Of a DNA stretch of 64,000 nt, positions 1 through 12,780 are shown one piece after another. The first letter of the stretch is position 1. Every line of letters starts with the position of its first letter. The stretch is from positions 11,160,001-11,224,000 of the forward strand of contig NC_060024.1 in assembly GCF_021134715.1 (NCBI RefSeq), written 5' to 3'. The translations under genes and the position numbers were made by a program. Under the pieces are notes generated by a model. The model made no database searches. It had not been told where the DNA came from and worked only from the letters and a program-made list of their open reading frames with translations. The DNA comes from Daphnia pulex (taxonomy: Eukaryota > Arthropoda > Branchiopoda > Diplostraca > Daphniidae).

Positions 1-424
1 GAAAATACGCACTGTAATAATAAACCGCACTTAGTTTTGAAAATTTATTTTCGACTAACTTTGCGCCAGCTAAAATGTTCATGAGCGAAGTTTTCCCTGC
101 TCCAGACGGCCCTAATACGGCAATCAATTGGCCAGACTTAAAGGTGCCACTCACTTGGTGTAAAATTGTCTTTGCACTTGCACCTAAATAATTAAACGAA
201 ATTTTCTGTTTTATACACTCAGAGAACAAGAAGATCCAAAATTTTACTGATAGGTTGTTATAAAGATCAATGAGTCTCTTACCTTTCCCAGTGGTGTAGC
301 TCAGATCACGAAAATTAAGATCCAGCAACGTAGGTTGGCTAATTTGGCTCCGTTGTAGTAGCATTGGTGTAGTTGAGCTATTCCACTCAATTAATTTGGT
401 CTCGTCCATTCCGGTTGCGTCCAT
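1..424 (-). CDS. ABCG half-transporter, 5' part only (runs off the left edge)
   Basis: Two exons are visible: 424-283 (start codon 424-422, begins [11 protein letters not shown]) and 183-60, joined by a GT-AG intron. A donor (GTTAGT) follows at 59, and exon 3 lies outside the window. The first exon holds the short cytosolic N-terminus and the family motif SYTTGKG. The second is 124 nt long, as in every other copy here, and carries Walker [10 protein letters not shown] at about residues 72-79. Family knowledge: the N-terminal nucleotide-binding domain of a half-transporter that must dimerise. It is the outermost member of the cluster, on the same strand as the neighbour at 1157-3739. The codon after LAG differs slightly (LAGAK, not LAGLK). 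Whether the gene is complete beyond the edge cannot be seen. Confidence 0.85.
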   Translation of the reverse strand, partial: MDATGMDETKLIEWNSSTTPMLLQRSQISQPTLLDLNFRDLSYTTGKGKRLIDLYNNLSVKFWIFLFSECIKQKISFNYLGASAKTILHQVSGTFKSGQLIAVLGPSGAGKTSLMNILAGAKLVENKFSKLSAVYYYSAYF

Positions 425-1156
425 TTCAAATGTGATAAATTCAGTTTAGACAAAAACTAAAACGGTAAACAGTTAGTCAATCGACTGCCTCAGTTTGGGC
501 ACTAAGACTATTTCAACAATTAAGGGAAGGCTCTGACACCATTTCATTTGATAATCAAGGTTGCATTTGCATCTGCGGTGGCAACAGTCGAGAAAGATTC
601 CCGACTCGACGACCAACCTTTGAAATTGGATTTCTCAAATACCGTACCCTGACATAAAAGAGGCGTAAACGCCCACCAGATAAAGAAACTCGAGTCTTTA
701 TTACATTTTTAAACATCCTGTTACATAACTTCTCTATTTTTCATCGATTTCTATTGTCAAATATGGTACCTAAATTTAATCAGAGAAAAAAATTAGGAAA
801 GCGATCCTAAAATAATAAACAATACACGCATTTTGATGTCACACATTCTAACTATCAAGTTTCTTCCGTTTCTTCACCATATAAGAGTGAACACGAATTA
901 TGACGTATCCGCAAGGGCTCCAAATAACAACTGATAGCATCAACCTTAAGTATACGCCCAACTGAACAAAAACATGTCATTAGGCTTCACGTTGAAAGGA
1001 GGAGAAGGAAAAATTGGCCTGATGGACTGGGTAAGGAAAAGGTGGTCAAGGCCGATGAATTTGTTAGGTTAGGTTGTATTTTTCTTTTGTGTGGCTTATT
1101 TTGGAGTAGAATATTTTGGCTTTTAAAAAAGAACTGGCATTTTTTTTAACCACTAC
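425..1156. other. Intergenic spacer between two ABCG genes
   Basis: This stretch holds the 5' flank of the partial ABCG gene and the 3' flank of the next one. It is AT-rich. I see no exon, RNA gene or repeat shared with other parts of the window. Confidence 0.5.
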
Positions 1157-3739
1157 TCAACGCACATGTCTCAGTTTGTAACGCAGCGCGAAATAACCAG
1201 CTACTCTTATTAGGAGGAACATAATCAAAAGACCGACAACATTGAAATAGTAGGAACTTTGAGCAAAGCCAAAATATTGCAGGAACTTTTGAGGATAGCG
1301 AAAATGGCAGAAGGAGTCTGAACAAGCGAGACTCGTTCGATTGTTATCGTAAACCGACAACATCGATCCTTCGAAACCGTAACGCAGAACACTGAAATAA
1401 GTTAGCCAGCTCAGGTAAGACGGGATATGGTTCAAATGGACAAAGAATCCTGATAAAAGCAGAAATGGAATGGTGGCGATGGGGGCGATAAAAGTAGCTA
1501 CATCGATGCTGAAAACAGCTCCAAAGAACAGTCCAAATCCTTGCCCAATCAGCGATATCCAGATTGTGATGACCGACAGCATGCTGAAGCGTTCAAAGTC
1601 TATTGGTTGACCCGTCATGAAGTAGACTATCACCATGTAGACCAGCGGTAGAATAATCTGGGACGGAATGTCGGCCAGCGTCTTGGCAAGGTAGTACGCT
1701 TTGAGGTTGTACCAGTGGTTCAAATGTTCCCGCACCAGTACCTTCCTTTCCAAAGTAACTGATAAAAAAATAATAGTTTTTGGCATGAACTAAATGAAGA
1801 ATACGGTTCTGTTTCTTACACGTCAAAATAGTTGGCATTACAGCGGCGTAAAGAATGAATATCTGGCTGAAAAAAATCATGCCAGCATTGTTAAATATGA
1901 AGGCTGCGTCGTCTCCGACTTGCCAGTAGAGAAGGCCCATCAGAATCGCCACGAATACGTGAAGAATAAAGCGCATCCGAGTCAAAATCTGATCGTTTGA
2001 AAAAATAACAAGATATTCATTCAAAAGAGAAATGAGATGGCCGAGATATTATTAATGTAGGCCTACTACCTTTTCTCTCCACATAGTTTTCAACGCTCGT
2101 AGAAGAAGAATAGTCACTTGAGTATGAAACGGAGCGGTGCCCATAAATCGCTGTTGAATTCCATCTCCAGTCTCTGCTTGTCTGCCTTCCTCTCTGCTGA
2201 AGTTGTCATTCTTATCGTTACAAAACGTTGAATCTGTTACAATGAATTTCTCAGTCAATAAAGATGTAACGAAGAAAAATAAGTTATTTCGTTCCTACCG
2301 TGACTAAAGAATGCTGCTGTTGATGCAGGGGATGACGAGGGATATTCCCGGAAAACTCGGCGACCGTTTCCAATTTCAGATATCAGTTTGGGCAGGACGT
2401 CGCCAAATTCTCCAGAAGCCACATCAATTGCTGCAATAATAATTTGAATTTTAAATGTCTTCAGAAAGGGATAATAAAAACTAGGGCATATTACCAAAAT
2501 CGGCTGGGTTGTAGTAATTTGGACATTTCAAATTCAGGCTCTGGAGATAAGGGACTAAAGATTCGACGGGCCCTTGGTACATGCAAGAACCGCTAGTAAC
2601 AATGTACAGATGATGGAAGTAATCCAGCAACCTGGAACTTGGCTGGTGGATGGTAGCGATCACCTTTCATCGAACAGATGAGCAGAAGTTTAAAGTGAAT
2701 TATTTCAATGCGAATAATAAATTAATAATGTAGCGCATACCGTCCGACCACTCAAGGCGATATTGCGCAACAAATCGATGCATTGCAAACTCGATGAGCT
2801 ATCCAATCCGCTATTGAATGAACTTTGATTATGATACTTGGCTTTGCCAAGCCTGTCTCTTGAGGTTGTATGGCTACTCTCCTGTCTGCTTATTTGTTTA
2901 ACTATTTCAAATTTTAACTCGTTACCTGGTTGGTTCGTCCAGAAAGAGGATGGCAGGATTGTCGATTAATTCCAATGCGATGGAAAGCCTTTTACGTTCA
3001 CCCCCGGATAAGCACTTCACTCTCGTCTGCTGTGCTCTCGTTAAACCCAATGTCTTCAAAATTTGCTCAATCTGTCAAGAAGTTCAAGATTGATTACAAC
3101 ACAAGAAATGGACAAGAAAAAAAAATGAAAATCAATTTGGGCACATACTGTAGATTTCTTTTCCTTCACGGAAACTTTGTTGCCCAATTTCAAATGAGCA
3201 GCGACAGTCATGTACTCGTCGACGGTTAAGTCTGACAAAAGATAATCTTGTTGCGTGATGTACGCCGCCTGTTTGCGGAATGTTTTGAAGTCTCGTTCAG
3301 TCCCGTTGACTTCGACTCGACCTAATATCCCACTTTTCCTGTAATTGAAGTTTTTGATTATGTTCTCGTGAACTCAATTTTCTGAAATGTGGATGCAACA
3401 TCAGCTTACTTTAAGCCTGCTAAAATGTTCATCAAAGAACTTTTCCCCGCCCCAGAAGGTCCTAGAATGGCTGAAAGCTGACCCGATTTGAAAACCCCAC
3501 AAATTTCGTGTAAAATTTGCTTACAATTTTTTCCTAAAGCAAATAAAAAAACAAATATGTTATTTCATTTTTGGGTTGATGAAATAAAGGTTTGCTATTA
3601 TTGATTTAACCGGAATGTTACCTTCTCCGACGGTATAACTGAGATCGCTAAACGTGAGATCCAATGACGTGCGCGCTCGGTATTTTCGAGTTTCAGTGGT
3701 CTCCGAATTCCGTTCAATTAAGTTTTTGTCGGCATCCAT
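1157..3739 (-). CDS. ABCG half-transporter (ABCG1/4-like), 627 aa, 10 exons
   Basis: Spliced exons: 3739-3622, 3533-3410, 3338-3149, 3071-2926, 2810-2741, 2663-2495, 2430-2299, 2233-2070, 1988-1820, 1758-1157. All introns are GT-AG and the total is 1884 nt. The start [11 protein letters not shown] is followed by [13 protein letters not shown]. Walker A is GPSGAGKSS at about 64-71, the signature is CLSGGERKR near 165, Walker B is ILFLDEP, the D-loop is GLDSSS, and the H-loop is in [11 protein letters not shown]. The TMD is in exons 9-10 and contains [17 protein letters not shown], the loop typical of ABCG1/ABCG4. The final extracellular loop keeps a pair of cysteines ([12 protein letters not shown]). 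The protein should sit in a membrane as a dimer and export lipid-like or xenobiotic substrates; the substrate is unknown. It is divergent from the plus-strand gene at 5057, with about 1.3 kb between the start codons. Confidence 0.93.
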
Positions 3740-5056
3740 TTTTGTAATAAGCTGAAGAAACAGAACATAAAGTTTTCCTTTTTTGAATAAGCAGCACCTA
3801 ACAAGTCAATTTAATGACAACAAGATGGATTTACCTGACTATTATTTACTGTTCTTCAACAGGAATCACATCAGATGTTTAACGGCTTAAAACAGGCAAA
3901 TAACATACGTAGCACTTTACGTAAGATTCTGTTATTAGACAGAGAAATTAAAAATGTTGGAAATGAATGATCATTTGAATGAGCCACAGTAAAAATGATT
4001 CAAACCTAGCTTTCACAAAGATAAAAATGCAATGGCCTCGCATTATGCATTAACACGCCATGCACACGTAAGATACACAAAAAATTATGTTTACATCCGT
4101 TAGGTGGCCCAATCGTTCATTTTCCCATACGACACGCCCATTCTTCCAAGCGAAAACACTATTTTTTTCCCATTATCTTCCGCTCTTCCCAATAGACTTT
4201 TCGTTGTTACGAATTAAAAGAGAACTTAAAAGAACCAAACGTAGAAAAATATCCACAGAGTCTAGGGCGTTTCCTGCTTTTTTAAATTTTGAATCGAAAA
4301 TTATAGTCGCCCATCCTTCCCTTCTTCGTCCGACAAAAGATTTTTCTCCTTTGCTGTGTGCATCTATTTCAGGGAAACTTAATTGTTGGATCACTATTCA
4401 AAATCCCAGCTATTCTGTAATGAAAGACAGAATCTAAATAAATAATCGCTCAAACGATTTAGATTATTGAGGGGGAATCAAAACATCTTTTGGGAAGAAT
4501 AGTGTAGCTTGCACAAATTTTACCTTACTCGTCTTACCCATCATTTCACAGGATCAGGTACCATTAAAAAGAAACTACGATCGGTGACTTCAGGCGGGCA
4601 GAGGAAGCCTCTTATAGAGTTTTAATTAAGATCCACAGCAGCAATTAAACGAACGCCACCAACGAGGAAATTACGACATGTGCCGTATACGCCCCCCCCC
4701 CCCTCCTCAGCTCAATCAAGTAGCGCAACACCTGAATACAAAGCAAACTAAGCCATCTGACGGGCAGTGGGGGAAAATGTTGGACTGAACAAAAATATAA
4801 ACATGAGCTATACTGGACTGCCATAAAGCATTGGCCATTTGGCAGTTGATCATGGTAATACAAGGGACAGTTGTTCTTTCGCTCTAAAGTGTTCGATTTT
4901 TCTTCAGAATTCGAAACGTTCTTTCGCAAGTGCAGTGCAACCTTGGTGAATTTCTTACGCAAAATGAAAGTTTATTAGGCAAGACTATTTAAATAAACTT
5001 TGATTCTACATTCACGCAATTAGCTTGATTTTTAATCGCCGCATCAGAAAAATAGA
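3740..5056. promoter_or_regulatory. Divergent intergenic region between two ABCG genes
   Basis: The starts at 3739 (-) and 5057 (+) face away from each other, so both promoters should lie here. No convincing TATA box was recognised. A poly-C run begins near 4692. The right part, from about 4717, matches the sequence upstream of the paralogue at 14109 (from about 13775), and a shorter match occurs at 4257 versus 13508. The upstream region was therefore duplicated together with the gene. The open frames seen here on both strands have no family motif. Confidence 0.4.
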
Positions 5057-7773
5057 ATGAGTCTAAGCCAGCAAGAAACAATCAATCTGAAAGTCCCACA
5101 GGAACTCCAGGCCAGCACTTCATTGGATTTTAGTTTCCATAATGTGTCTTACACCGTCGGAAAAGGTAAATTGAGAACAAAACGGTAACTCTAGTGCAAT
5201 TCCATTAATATTTACTAGCGCATTTTCTGGTATCCAAGAAATGACAGGACCCGTAATAAGTTAATTGTCAGCAGATCAGAACAATATTAGTCTAAATTAT
5301 GTTAATAGATAACAAATGATTAGCTGTCTATGTAGACACTCACAGATAAGAAACAGAACTGTCTGTACTATACGGACATTGACCTACACTACCGTACATT
5401 TTCTTAACGTAGTGTAAACTTCATGTTGCTATAGGTAAAAATGTTAAAACAATTTTACATCAAATGAGCGGAATCTTCAAGTCCGGTCAGCTGACGGCCA
5501 TTCTAGGGCCGTCCGGAGCGGGAAAAACTTCGTTAATGAATATTCTAGCCGGCTTAAAGTAAGCTTTAATTATCTGCGAACGTGAAATGGCTAGTTGATA
5601 AGTGAATACTATTTTTTGACAGAACAAGTGGAATCGATGGACACGTTGAAGTTAATGGTGAAACACGGGAGTTGAAAACATTTCGCAAACAATCAGTTTA
5701 CATCACACAACAGGATCATCTGTTACAAGACTTAACCGTCTACGAGTACATGATGTCTGCTGCTCATCTGAAACTAGGCAATAAATTCTCTGACAAAGAA
5801 AAGAAATCCGAGGTATTTGAAATTTTGATTCTCAAGTTTACCTATACTTAATATTTCGGTGTGATAGACTAAGCTGGTTATGAAGACATTAGGCCTGATA
5901 AATAGTAAACATACACGAATTTCCTACTTGTCTGGAGGGGAACGTAAGCGGCTCTCAATTGGAGTGGAGTTGTTTAACAATCCTTCCATTTTATTTTTGG
6001 ATGAACCGACAAGGTATTAAATTTAAAAGAATAAATTAGAAGCAATCGTCTGAGAGCTGGTGAGCCCAAGAATTGATTCAAATGAATCTTAAAACTATTT
6101 TTTTTTAATTTACAGCGGACTGGACAGCTCGTCGAGCATGCAATGTGTTACATTATTACGTGAAATCGCCAGGAGCGGTCGAACAGTAATGATCCAAAAA
6201 TAAACAAGAAAAGGGTTACTAGCCTAAATACCATTTTTAATTCTGTTTGAGGTTGTTGCCACTATTCACCAGCCAAGTTCACGATTATTGGACCAGTTTG
6301 ATCAATTGTACATCGTTGCAAGCGGATCGTGTATTTACCAAGGGCCAGTAGAATCTTTAGTGCCCTATTTAAGGATCATCAACTTGAGATGCCCCAGCTA
6401 TCACAATCCGGCCGATTTTGGTGACAAAATTCACTTTCCGTGTTAACGATTCCTTCAAACTAAGTTAATCTAACACCTTTTATCTCATCTCCAGTAATGG
6501 ATGTGGCTTCTGGAGAACATGGTGACGTGCTACACCAGTTGACGTCAATTGTTAAAAATGGTCGTCTCATTTACAATCAAGATTCAGAATCTGGTTCACT
6601 TGCTATACCGTCTAGTGAAGGTAAAGCGCTGGAAATCTTTAATTATTTGTCACATATGAATTCACCTACAAACGACACTTTATTTCATTAGTAGACGAAT
6701 TGAAAGAAGATCTTAAAAGAGACAACGACAAAAAGAAGCCGAATAAGAAAAATCGACCGGTGTACGCCGTACCGTTTCATACGCAAGTGTCTGTCCTGCT
6801 CAATAGAACCTGGCGAACTATTTGGAGAGAGAAGGTAGGCCTACATAATAAAATCAATTTTGCATATTGTTAAGAAAAAAATTCGATTTCATCGACGTTA
6901 TAATCGATCGTTTTTCAATCAACAGATGCTTACGAAGGTGCGCTTTTTTACTCATGTTATATTTGCTGTCTTTTTCGGACTGATGTTCGGATCCGTCGGA
7001 AACGACGCCACCTATACCTTAAACAACGCTGGAATGCTCTTCTTCAACCTCATCTTTATTGTGTTCACCGCCGCCATGCCAACCGTCGTGACCTGTAAGC
7101 CTATAATATCCAACCTTTTCAACATAGATTTACTCGTTCAAAGAAAATGAGTTGACACGATTTTTTCCCAACAGTTCCGCTGGAGAGGAAAGTTCTGGCT
7201 CGAGAGCATTTGAATAATTGGTACAGTCTCAAAGCGTACTACATTGCCAAGACCCTCGCCGACATTCCGTTCCAGATATTATTTCCTACCGTGTACTTGG
7301 TGATAGTCTATATAATGACTAAGCAGCCGATGAGCATGGAACGTTTCATCATGTTCCTGTTAATCGTGATCGGAATATCGCTGGTGGGACAAGGAGTGGG
7401 ACTCTTCTTCGGCGCCGGGTTTGATATCCAAGAAGCCGTTTTCCTCGCGCCAACAATGGCCATTCCTTTACTGATTTTCGCTGGTTTCTTTATCAAATTG
7501 GGTGCCGTCCCACCGTACCTGAACTGGTTGACATATGTCAGTTTCTTTCGCTACGGTTTCGAAGGATCCATGTTAGCCATCTATTACGGACGCCCGCCTG
7601 TCGATTGCTTTCAACCTTACTGCTACTTTCGTTCGCCTTCCAAGTTATTGGAGCAATTTGACATGAGTCAAAGTTCCTATTTATTGTGCATTGCTGGACT
7701 GCTGTTTTATTTTGTTGCCATGCGATTTGCTGGTTATTTTCTCCTGCGCTTCAAGCTGAAGAGTATGCGTTAA
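5057..7773 (+). CDS. ABCG half-transporter, 614 aa, 10 exons (paralogue of 14109-16636)
   Basis: Exons: 5057-5165, 5435-5558, 5623-5812, 5868-6013, 6116-6185, 6252-6420, 6495-6620, 6692-6834, 6926-7094, 7175-7773; total 1845 nt. The start [11 protein letters not shown] precedes [15 protein letters not shown]. Walker [10 protein letters not shown] is at 61-69, the signature LSGGERKR starts at 162, Walker B LFLDEP has Asp 186, and the H-loop His is 219. The exon 7/8 linker is charged and variable. The TMD fills exons 9-10, with [18 protein letters not shown] and a Cys pair in the last loop (DCFQPYCYF). A polyadenylation signal AATAAA lies at 7889-7894. Introns, flanks and protein are all close to the gene at 14109, so the two arose by tandem duplication. 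Role from family: dimeric lipid or xenobiotic export; substrate unknown. Confidence 0.94.
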
Positions 7774-8489
7774 ATCGTCTTCTGGGTTGATATATCACAA
7801 GTTCTTTTTTGTAACGATCACTCGTAATATTGAAGTGTGAAATCATCATTATTGATCATACTTTGACGAAATTGATCACGATAAAACCAATAAACAAAGG
7901 ACTGTTATGCACGAATTCGTTTTTTTTTTGCACTGCACTGCACAAAACAGGTTTGCTGTAGATTAATTGACAAGAATTCAGCCGTAAAAATCTAGCTAGT
8001 ATAATTTTTTTATGTGCGGCTTGGGCTTTTAGTCAAAAATTGAACAAGAAAAGGGTAAAAAAAAAATCGCGTTTTATCTTAAAATCGAAGCAACATTATC
8101 TAAGTAAAGCAAGCTCCAAGTCAAACAACATTGAAAGTCAATTGATTGTGCGAAAGACGGACCATGGACGGACTGGAGGGCATTAGGCTACAAGTGGCTC
8201 ACGATAAAAGATAACCAGCAAGAAACAACGTTTATTGCGGACTAGGGGTCCCAACTGACACGAAGTCAAAAGTTTTTACGAAGACGACGAAATTGAAGTG
8301 AGAAAACGGCGAAATTCTAAGGTAAAGATATTTTCTATTGAATTTTAACCATAAAGATTCTACCGGATTCTACGTACCAGCAAATATTTCTCTTTTAAAA
8401 ATTTCACACTAACGAAAGAAACTATTAATTATCGGCAATAGTTGCTGTCGTCGTTTGAAGTTTGGTCGTCGCGGGAAAAAAAAACAGCC
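7774..8489. other. Spacer between two tandem ABCG genes (3' UTR plus promoter)
   Basis: Contains the 3' UTR with AATAAA at 7889-7894 and then the 5' flank of the gene starting at 8490. The whole spacer has a recognisable counterpart at 16637-17413, downstream of the paralogue; shared runs include the stretch around 8215-8235 and 17093-17113. No separate gene is seen. Confidence 0.55.
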
Positions 8490-11184
8490 ATGGAAGTAAC
8501 GAAACAGACGGAAAAATGTAATTTAACGGAATACAAAAACTACGCAACTAAAGCTTTGGATATAACTTTTGACGACATCTCTTATACTGTGGGAAAAGGT
8601 AAATACAGTACGCAATGTCTAAAAGGTCATTCGTCTATAAAAACATACGTCTGTCTTACATTGTCAGTCAAAACATGACACAACGCGTTATCAGCTTGCT
8701 GTAGAGATAAAGAACAGTAAAAAAAAAACGGCGTGATTATGTCATGATAATTCAGCTACGGCAATGTATGATATTGTTCCTACGGTAATCTTTACTATGT
8801 ACTGTCGCTAGGGAAAAATGCTATACGGATTTTACACAAAGTAAGCGGAGCCTTCAATTCCGGACAATTAACGGCAATTCTAGGGCCGTCTGGAGCGGGG
8901 AAAACTTCTTTAATGAATATACTGGCCGGTTTAAGGTAAATTTCTTGTATATAAACGCTGATGACTTTATGAATCGGATTGTTGTTTGACAGGAACAACG
9001 GGATAGAAGGTTGCGTCGAGGTTAACGGCGAAAAACAAGATGTTAGAACATTCCGCAAACAATCTGCGTACATCACACAAAAGGACCATCTATTACAAGA
9101 CCTAACTCTCGAAGAATACATGATGGCTGCTGTTCATCTAAAGTTGGGTAATAAAGTCCCAAACAAGGAAAAGTTATTCAAGGTATTTTTTTCATATTAT
9201 GCTTTAGAATTAAAAAAAAAATAGCAAATTAACTTTGAGAAAATTCGGGTGATAGGTCGAAACGATTTTGAAGACATTGGGACTAGTGGGTAGTCAACGA
9301 ACAAAAATTTCGCGGTTATCTGGTGGTGAATGCAAAAGGCTTTCGATTGGAGCGGAATTATTGGACGATCCTGCCGTCTTATTTCTAGATGAACCGACAA
9401 GGTAAAAAATGATTCAAACAGCTGAATCATTAAAAAATTTTATGTGAAAAACTGTGCTAATCTTTATTCTTTCTATAGCGGATTGGATAGCTCTTCCAGT
9501 CTGAAGTGTGTCGGTTTACTACGTGAAATTGCTAGAAGTGGTCGAACTGTAAATGAATCACAAAATTATCGATAAAAATATTAGCGAAATAAAAAATTTT
9601 ATGTTTTTCACCATTTTGGAAAGGTTGTAGCAACAATTCATCAGCCAAGCTCGCGATTATTGGACCACTTTGATAATCTTTACATCGTGGCAAAAGGATC
9701 GTGTATCTACCAAGGACCCACCGGATCTTTAGTTTCTTATCTAAAGACCGTAAATTTGAACTGTCCTAGCTATCACAACCCTGCTGACTTTGGTGACTAA
9801 TATTTTACGTTGACTTGGATCCATTAAGTTAATTTTAAGAAATTTTGGTGGAAAATTATTAAATGACACCTTTGGATTTCCCCTCCAGTGATGGATGTGG
9901 CCACTGGGGAATATGGTGACGTGTTATTCCAGTTGACATCCGGAATTGAAAATGGCCGTCTCATCTACAACGAATTTTCAGAAGCTATTCCCGTTACGCC
10001 ATCACATGACGGTAAAATTAGATCACAAAACCAATTTACTTGGTCTAGCGGTAAACATTTAAGTTAGAAGGGAGAAAATAAACAATTGAGTTCGATATTT
10101 AAGAGACCCGGAGAACTTCAAGTATAAAAAAACGACCTGAAAGTCTGAACAAAGTCGATCAAGAAAACAATGGTTCAAGGAAAGATCGACTGACGTACGG
10201 CGCACCATTCCATACTCAAGTGTCTGTTCTACTTGAAAGAACTTTCCGTACTATTTGGAGAGAGAAGGTAAGTTAGCAAATTTCCCTTTTCATTTTTCTA
10301 CAACAAAAGATGTTGACATATTTCGTAACTGCGTGCTATGCTAGATGCTGACTAAAGTACGCTTCGCTACTCACATTGCATTCGGTCTCTTCTTTGGACT
10401 GGTGTATCAGTTTATCGGGAACAACGCTAACCTAACCATAAACAACGCTGGAATGCTGTTTTTCAACCTCGTTTTTATTGTGTTCACCGCCGCCATGCCA
10501 ACTTTAGTAACTTGTAAGTTTCACAGAAAAAAACAATGTTATGCTCGTGTTCTAATAATTTTTTCTCTACAAATTTTAAAAGTTCCGTTGGAGAGAAAAG
10601 TGTTGTTTCGAGAACATTTGAATCATTGGTACAGCCTCAAAGCGTACTACCTTGCCAAATTGCTAGCTGACATCCCGTTCCAGATTATCTTTCCTACTGT
10701 GTATTTGGTGATCGTCTATTTCATGACTGGCCAACCGTTGAGCTTACAACGTTTCGGTATGCTCCTGTGTGTCACAATCTGTATGTCACTGACTGGACAA
10801 GGAGTGGGACTTTTCTTTGGCACCTCTTTAAGCATTCAATCGGCAGTTTTTCTGGGACCAACCTGCGCTATTCCGCTTTTTCTTTTCGCTGGTTACTTCA
10901 TCAACTTAAATTCTGTCCCATCCTATCTGAGCTGGATCTCATACATCAGTTTCTTCCGCTACGGTTTCGAAGGATCCATGATAGCCATCTACGATTACGA
11001 CCGCCCACCACTCGAATGCGTCCAACCTTACTGTTACTTTCGTTCGCCCCAAAAGTTTCTGGAAAATTTCGCCATGGAACAGAGTTCGTACCTTTTTTGT
11101 ATAGTTGGCATGCTTGCGTATTTTATAATACTACGAATCCTTGGTTATTTTCTTTTACGTTACAAGCTGAAGATGATCCGTTAA
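8490..11184 (+). CDS. ABCG half-transporter, 621 aa, 10 exons
   Basis: Exons: 8490-8598, 8812-8935, 8993-9182, 9256-9401, 9479-9548, 9624-9792, 9889-10011, 10104-10267, 10345-10513, 10583-11184; total 1866 nt, all GT-AG. The start [12 protein letters not shown] leads to [15 protein letters not shown]. Walker [10 protein letters not shown] is near 61-69, with [28 protein letters not shown] and [14 protein letters not shown] following. The TMD has [17 protein letters not shown], and the last loop has Cys pair ECVQPYCYF. It lies about 700 bp downstream of a same-strand paralogue. A heavily deleted copy of this gene sits at 17414-18040 and a smaller piece at 39235-39520, so this is the only intact member of its lineage in the window. 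Expected activity is ATP-driven export by a homo- or heterodimer. Confidence 0.94.
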
Positions 11185-11280
11185 AGCTCTTAGCACTGTA
11201 TATTACCAATGTTTAAGTGTTTTAAAAAATGGTTTTCTGAAGGTACCGTAATTTTACAAAAATACATTTTACAAGATCCC

Positions 11281-12404
11281 ACAAAAAAGTTTTGGTTGAC
11301 GAGAAACAGCTCTTGGGCTTTCAAATTCACTCCCTTAACATGCGCACCGGAAAATCGAACTATCTTGTTCAAATTGTAATATGTCGAGTTTATGAGGGGA
11401 CGAAATAGTATTTTTAGTCTGGACCAGAGGTCTGGACTTATTACCGAAAAGGAAATTGCGGGTTTATTCGGTGGCAGTGCAGGTGTTCAAAGTTGCTCGA
11501 AGTTTGAACCTGATGGGCACGCGTCTACAGTCCACACGAATACTTTTACAATGTTAAAATTCAGTCGCTGTGCTAAACACTTGAACAATAATTTGAATGA
11601 TTAAAAATTCACACGTAGTAGAGAGATGCACCAACTGCGTAATCCGAGAGTATGAAGTGCCGATGTGGCAGCAAGACACTCTTGGTGGAAAAAAATTGTT
11701 CTAGTTGCACTTTGCTTCAAGTGTTTCAAGTTCAAATATTAAATTTGATTGTTTACTCACAAACAAAGTTGTGAAGTACAAAAACAGGCCTTATCTGCAG
11801 TCGTTCTACACGTGTGCTATTTAATGAACCCTGACTGAGAAAAACCTAAACAGCAAGATAAAACAGTTTCAGCCAACTGCATGGCCCAGGAATAATCGTA
11901 CTCCGTACTACATAACGATTTAAAATCAACGCCACATAATTGTCAAAAAGGGGAAGAATACAGATGAATTTGTCCTACCTTTAAGCCTGGGAAATACAGC
12001 CAAGCATCCACAGGTGCTCCATCCACAGAAAAGTTGAATCCACCAGGAGGAATAGGTAAAAGGGAGTCCTCGTGAATACACCCACATTCACATGGGCGTA
12101 CACGAGGACATTTTTAAAAGAAAGGGGAATCGAAGAGATTCTTAACTCGGCCGACACTGGAAGTTCCTCCAATTAAACGGGGTGCTGTTTTCTAAATAAA
12201 AAATGAGTTACGAAAAATATTTAGAGAAACAATAACAAGCAAGCAAAATTTGGCAAGTCACATGCAGGTTAATAAAAGTAACAAAATTATTACCTAAGCA
12301 ATGATACTGTGAATCTGTGACGATCTGTGATTGTTGCTAATTACAAGAGGTCATCATTCAAATCATATGACTGGAGGTCCAGCATAAGCACAACTTTGCT
12401 GTTA
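11281..12404. repeat. Intergenic repeat R, copy 1 (of 3)
   Basis: This stretch recurs at 18160 onward and at 39533 onward with high similarity, always downstream of a gene or fragment related to 8490-11184 and upstream of an 'A' gene or fragment. It contains coding-like pieces of unknown origin. One is a plus-strand frame at 11392-11604, which includes IFSLDQRSGLIT, a string loosely like a cadherin-repeat strand. The other is a minus-strand piece at about 11981-12172 that reads EELPVSAELRISSIPLSFKN and ends at a splice-donor-like GTAGGA. Frames are broken in this copy. At about 12404 it switches abruptly into intron sequence of gene A, a deletion junction. Most likely it is a decayed fragment of another gene or a mobile element. 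Confidence 0.65.
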
Positions 12405-12627
12405 ACGAAAATTGTTAAATACTGTAGTGTATTGTGAAAAGAGAATCATAATTCACCGAAATCTGTCGGATTGTGTTGACTAGGACAGTTCAAATTCATC
12501 GTGTTGAGATAAGGGACTAATGATTTGACAGATCCCTGGTACATGCACGAACCATCTGTGACGATGTAAAGATGATCGAAATGTTCCAGTAATCTAGAAC
12601 TGGGCTGGTGGATGGTAGCGACCACCT
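12405..12627 (-). pseudogene. ABCG fragment: exon 6 of gene A with flanking intron
   Basis: The reverse strand at about 12455-12623 reads [22 protein letters not shown] and continues to the ADFGEL end of exon 6. It nearly matches exon 6 of the gene at 20004-22525 (21310-21478), including adjacent intron bases. One difference changes the conserved HHNPTDF to QHNPTDF. No other exon of this copy is in place, so it cannot make a transporter. It is the remains of an A copy in block i. Confidence 0.85.
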
Positions 12628-12699
12628 TAAATAATGAAAATAAGAGGACATTTACCAACAGTTTTAAATAGTGTCTTTAATTTTACTGTTAAAATCTAT

Positions 12700-12780
12700 C
12701 TCCGCTCGCCACGATGTACAGGTGGCCGAAGTATCCCAGCAATCGCGAACCTGTTGATGGATGGTGGTGACCACCTGTGC
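12700..12780 (-). pseudogene. Second, more decayed ABCG exon 6 fragment
   Basis: On the reverse strand the sequence begins AGGTGGTCACCACCATCCAT (VVTTIHQ) and then continues out of frame through what was SRLL-GYFGHLYIVA. It lies directly upstream (in minus-strand terms) of the exon 6 fragment at 12405-12627, so two exon 6 remnants of different ages sit side by side. It is short and frameshifted, with no coding potential. Confidence 0.65.

Noticed and set aside
4087..4437. A 116-codon open frame upstream of the gene at 5057.
   Set aside because: Composition is UTR-like, there is no motif, and the frame is not preserved in the partly duplicated region near 13508.
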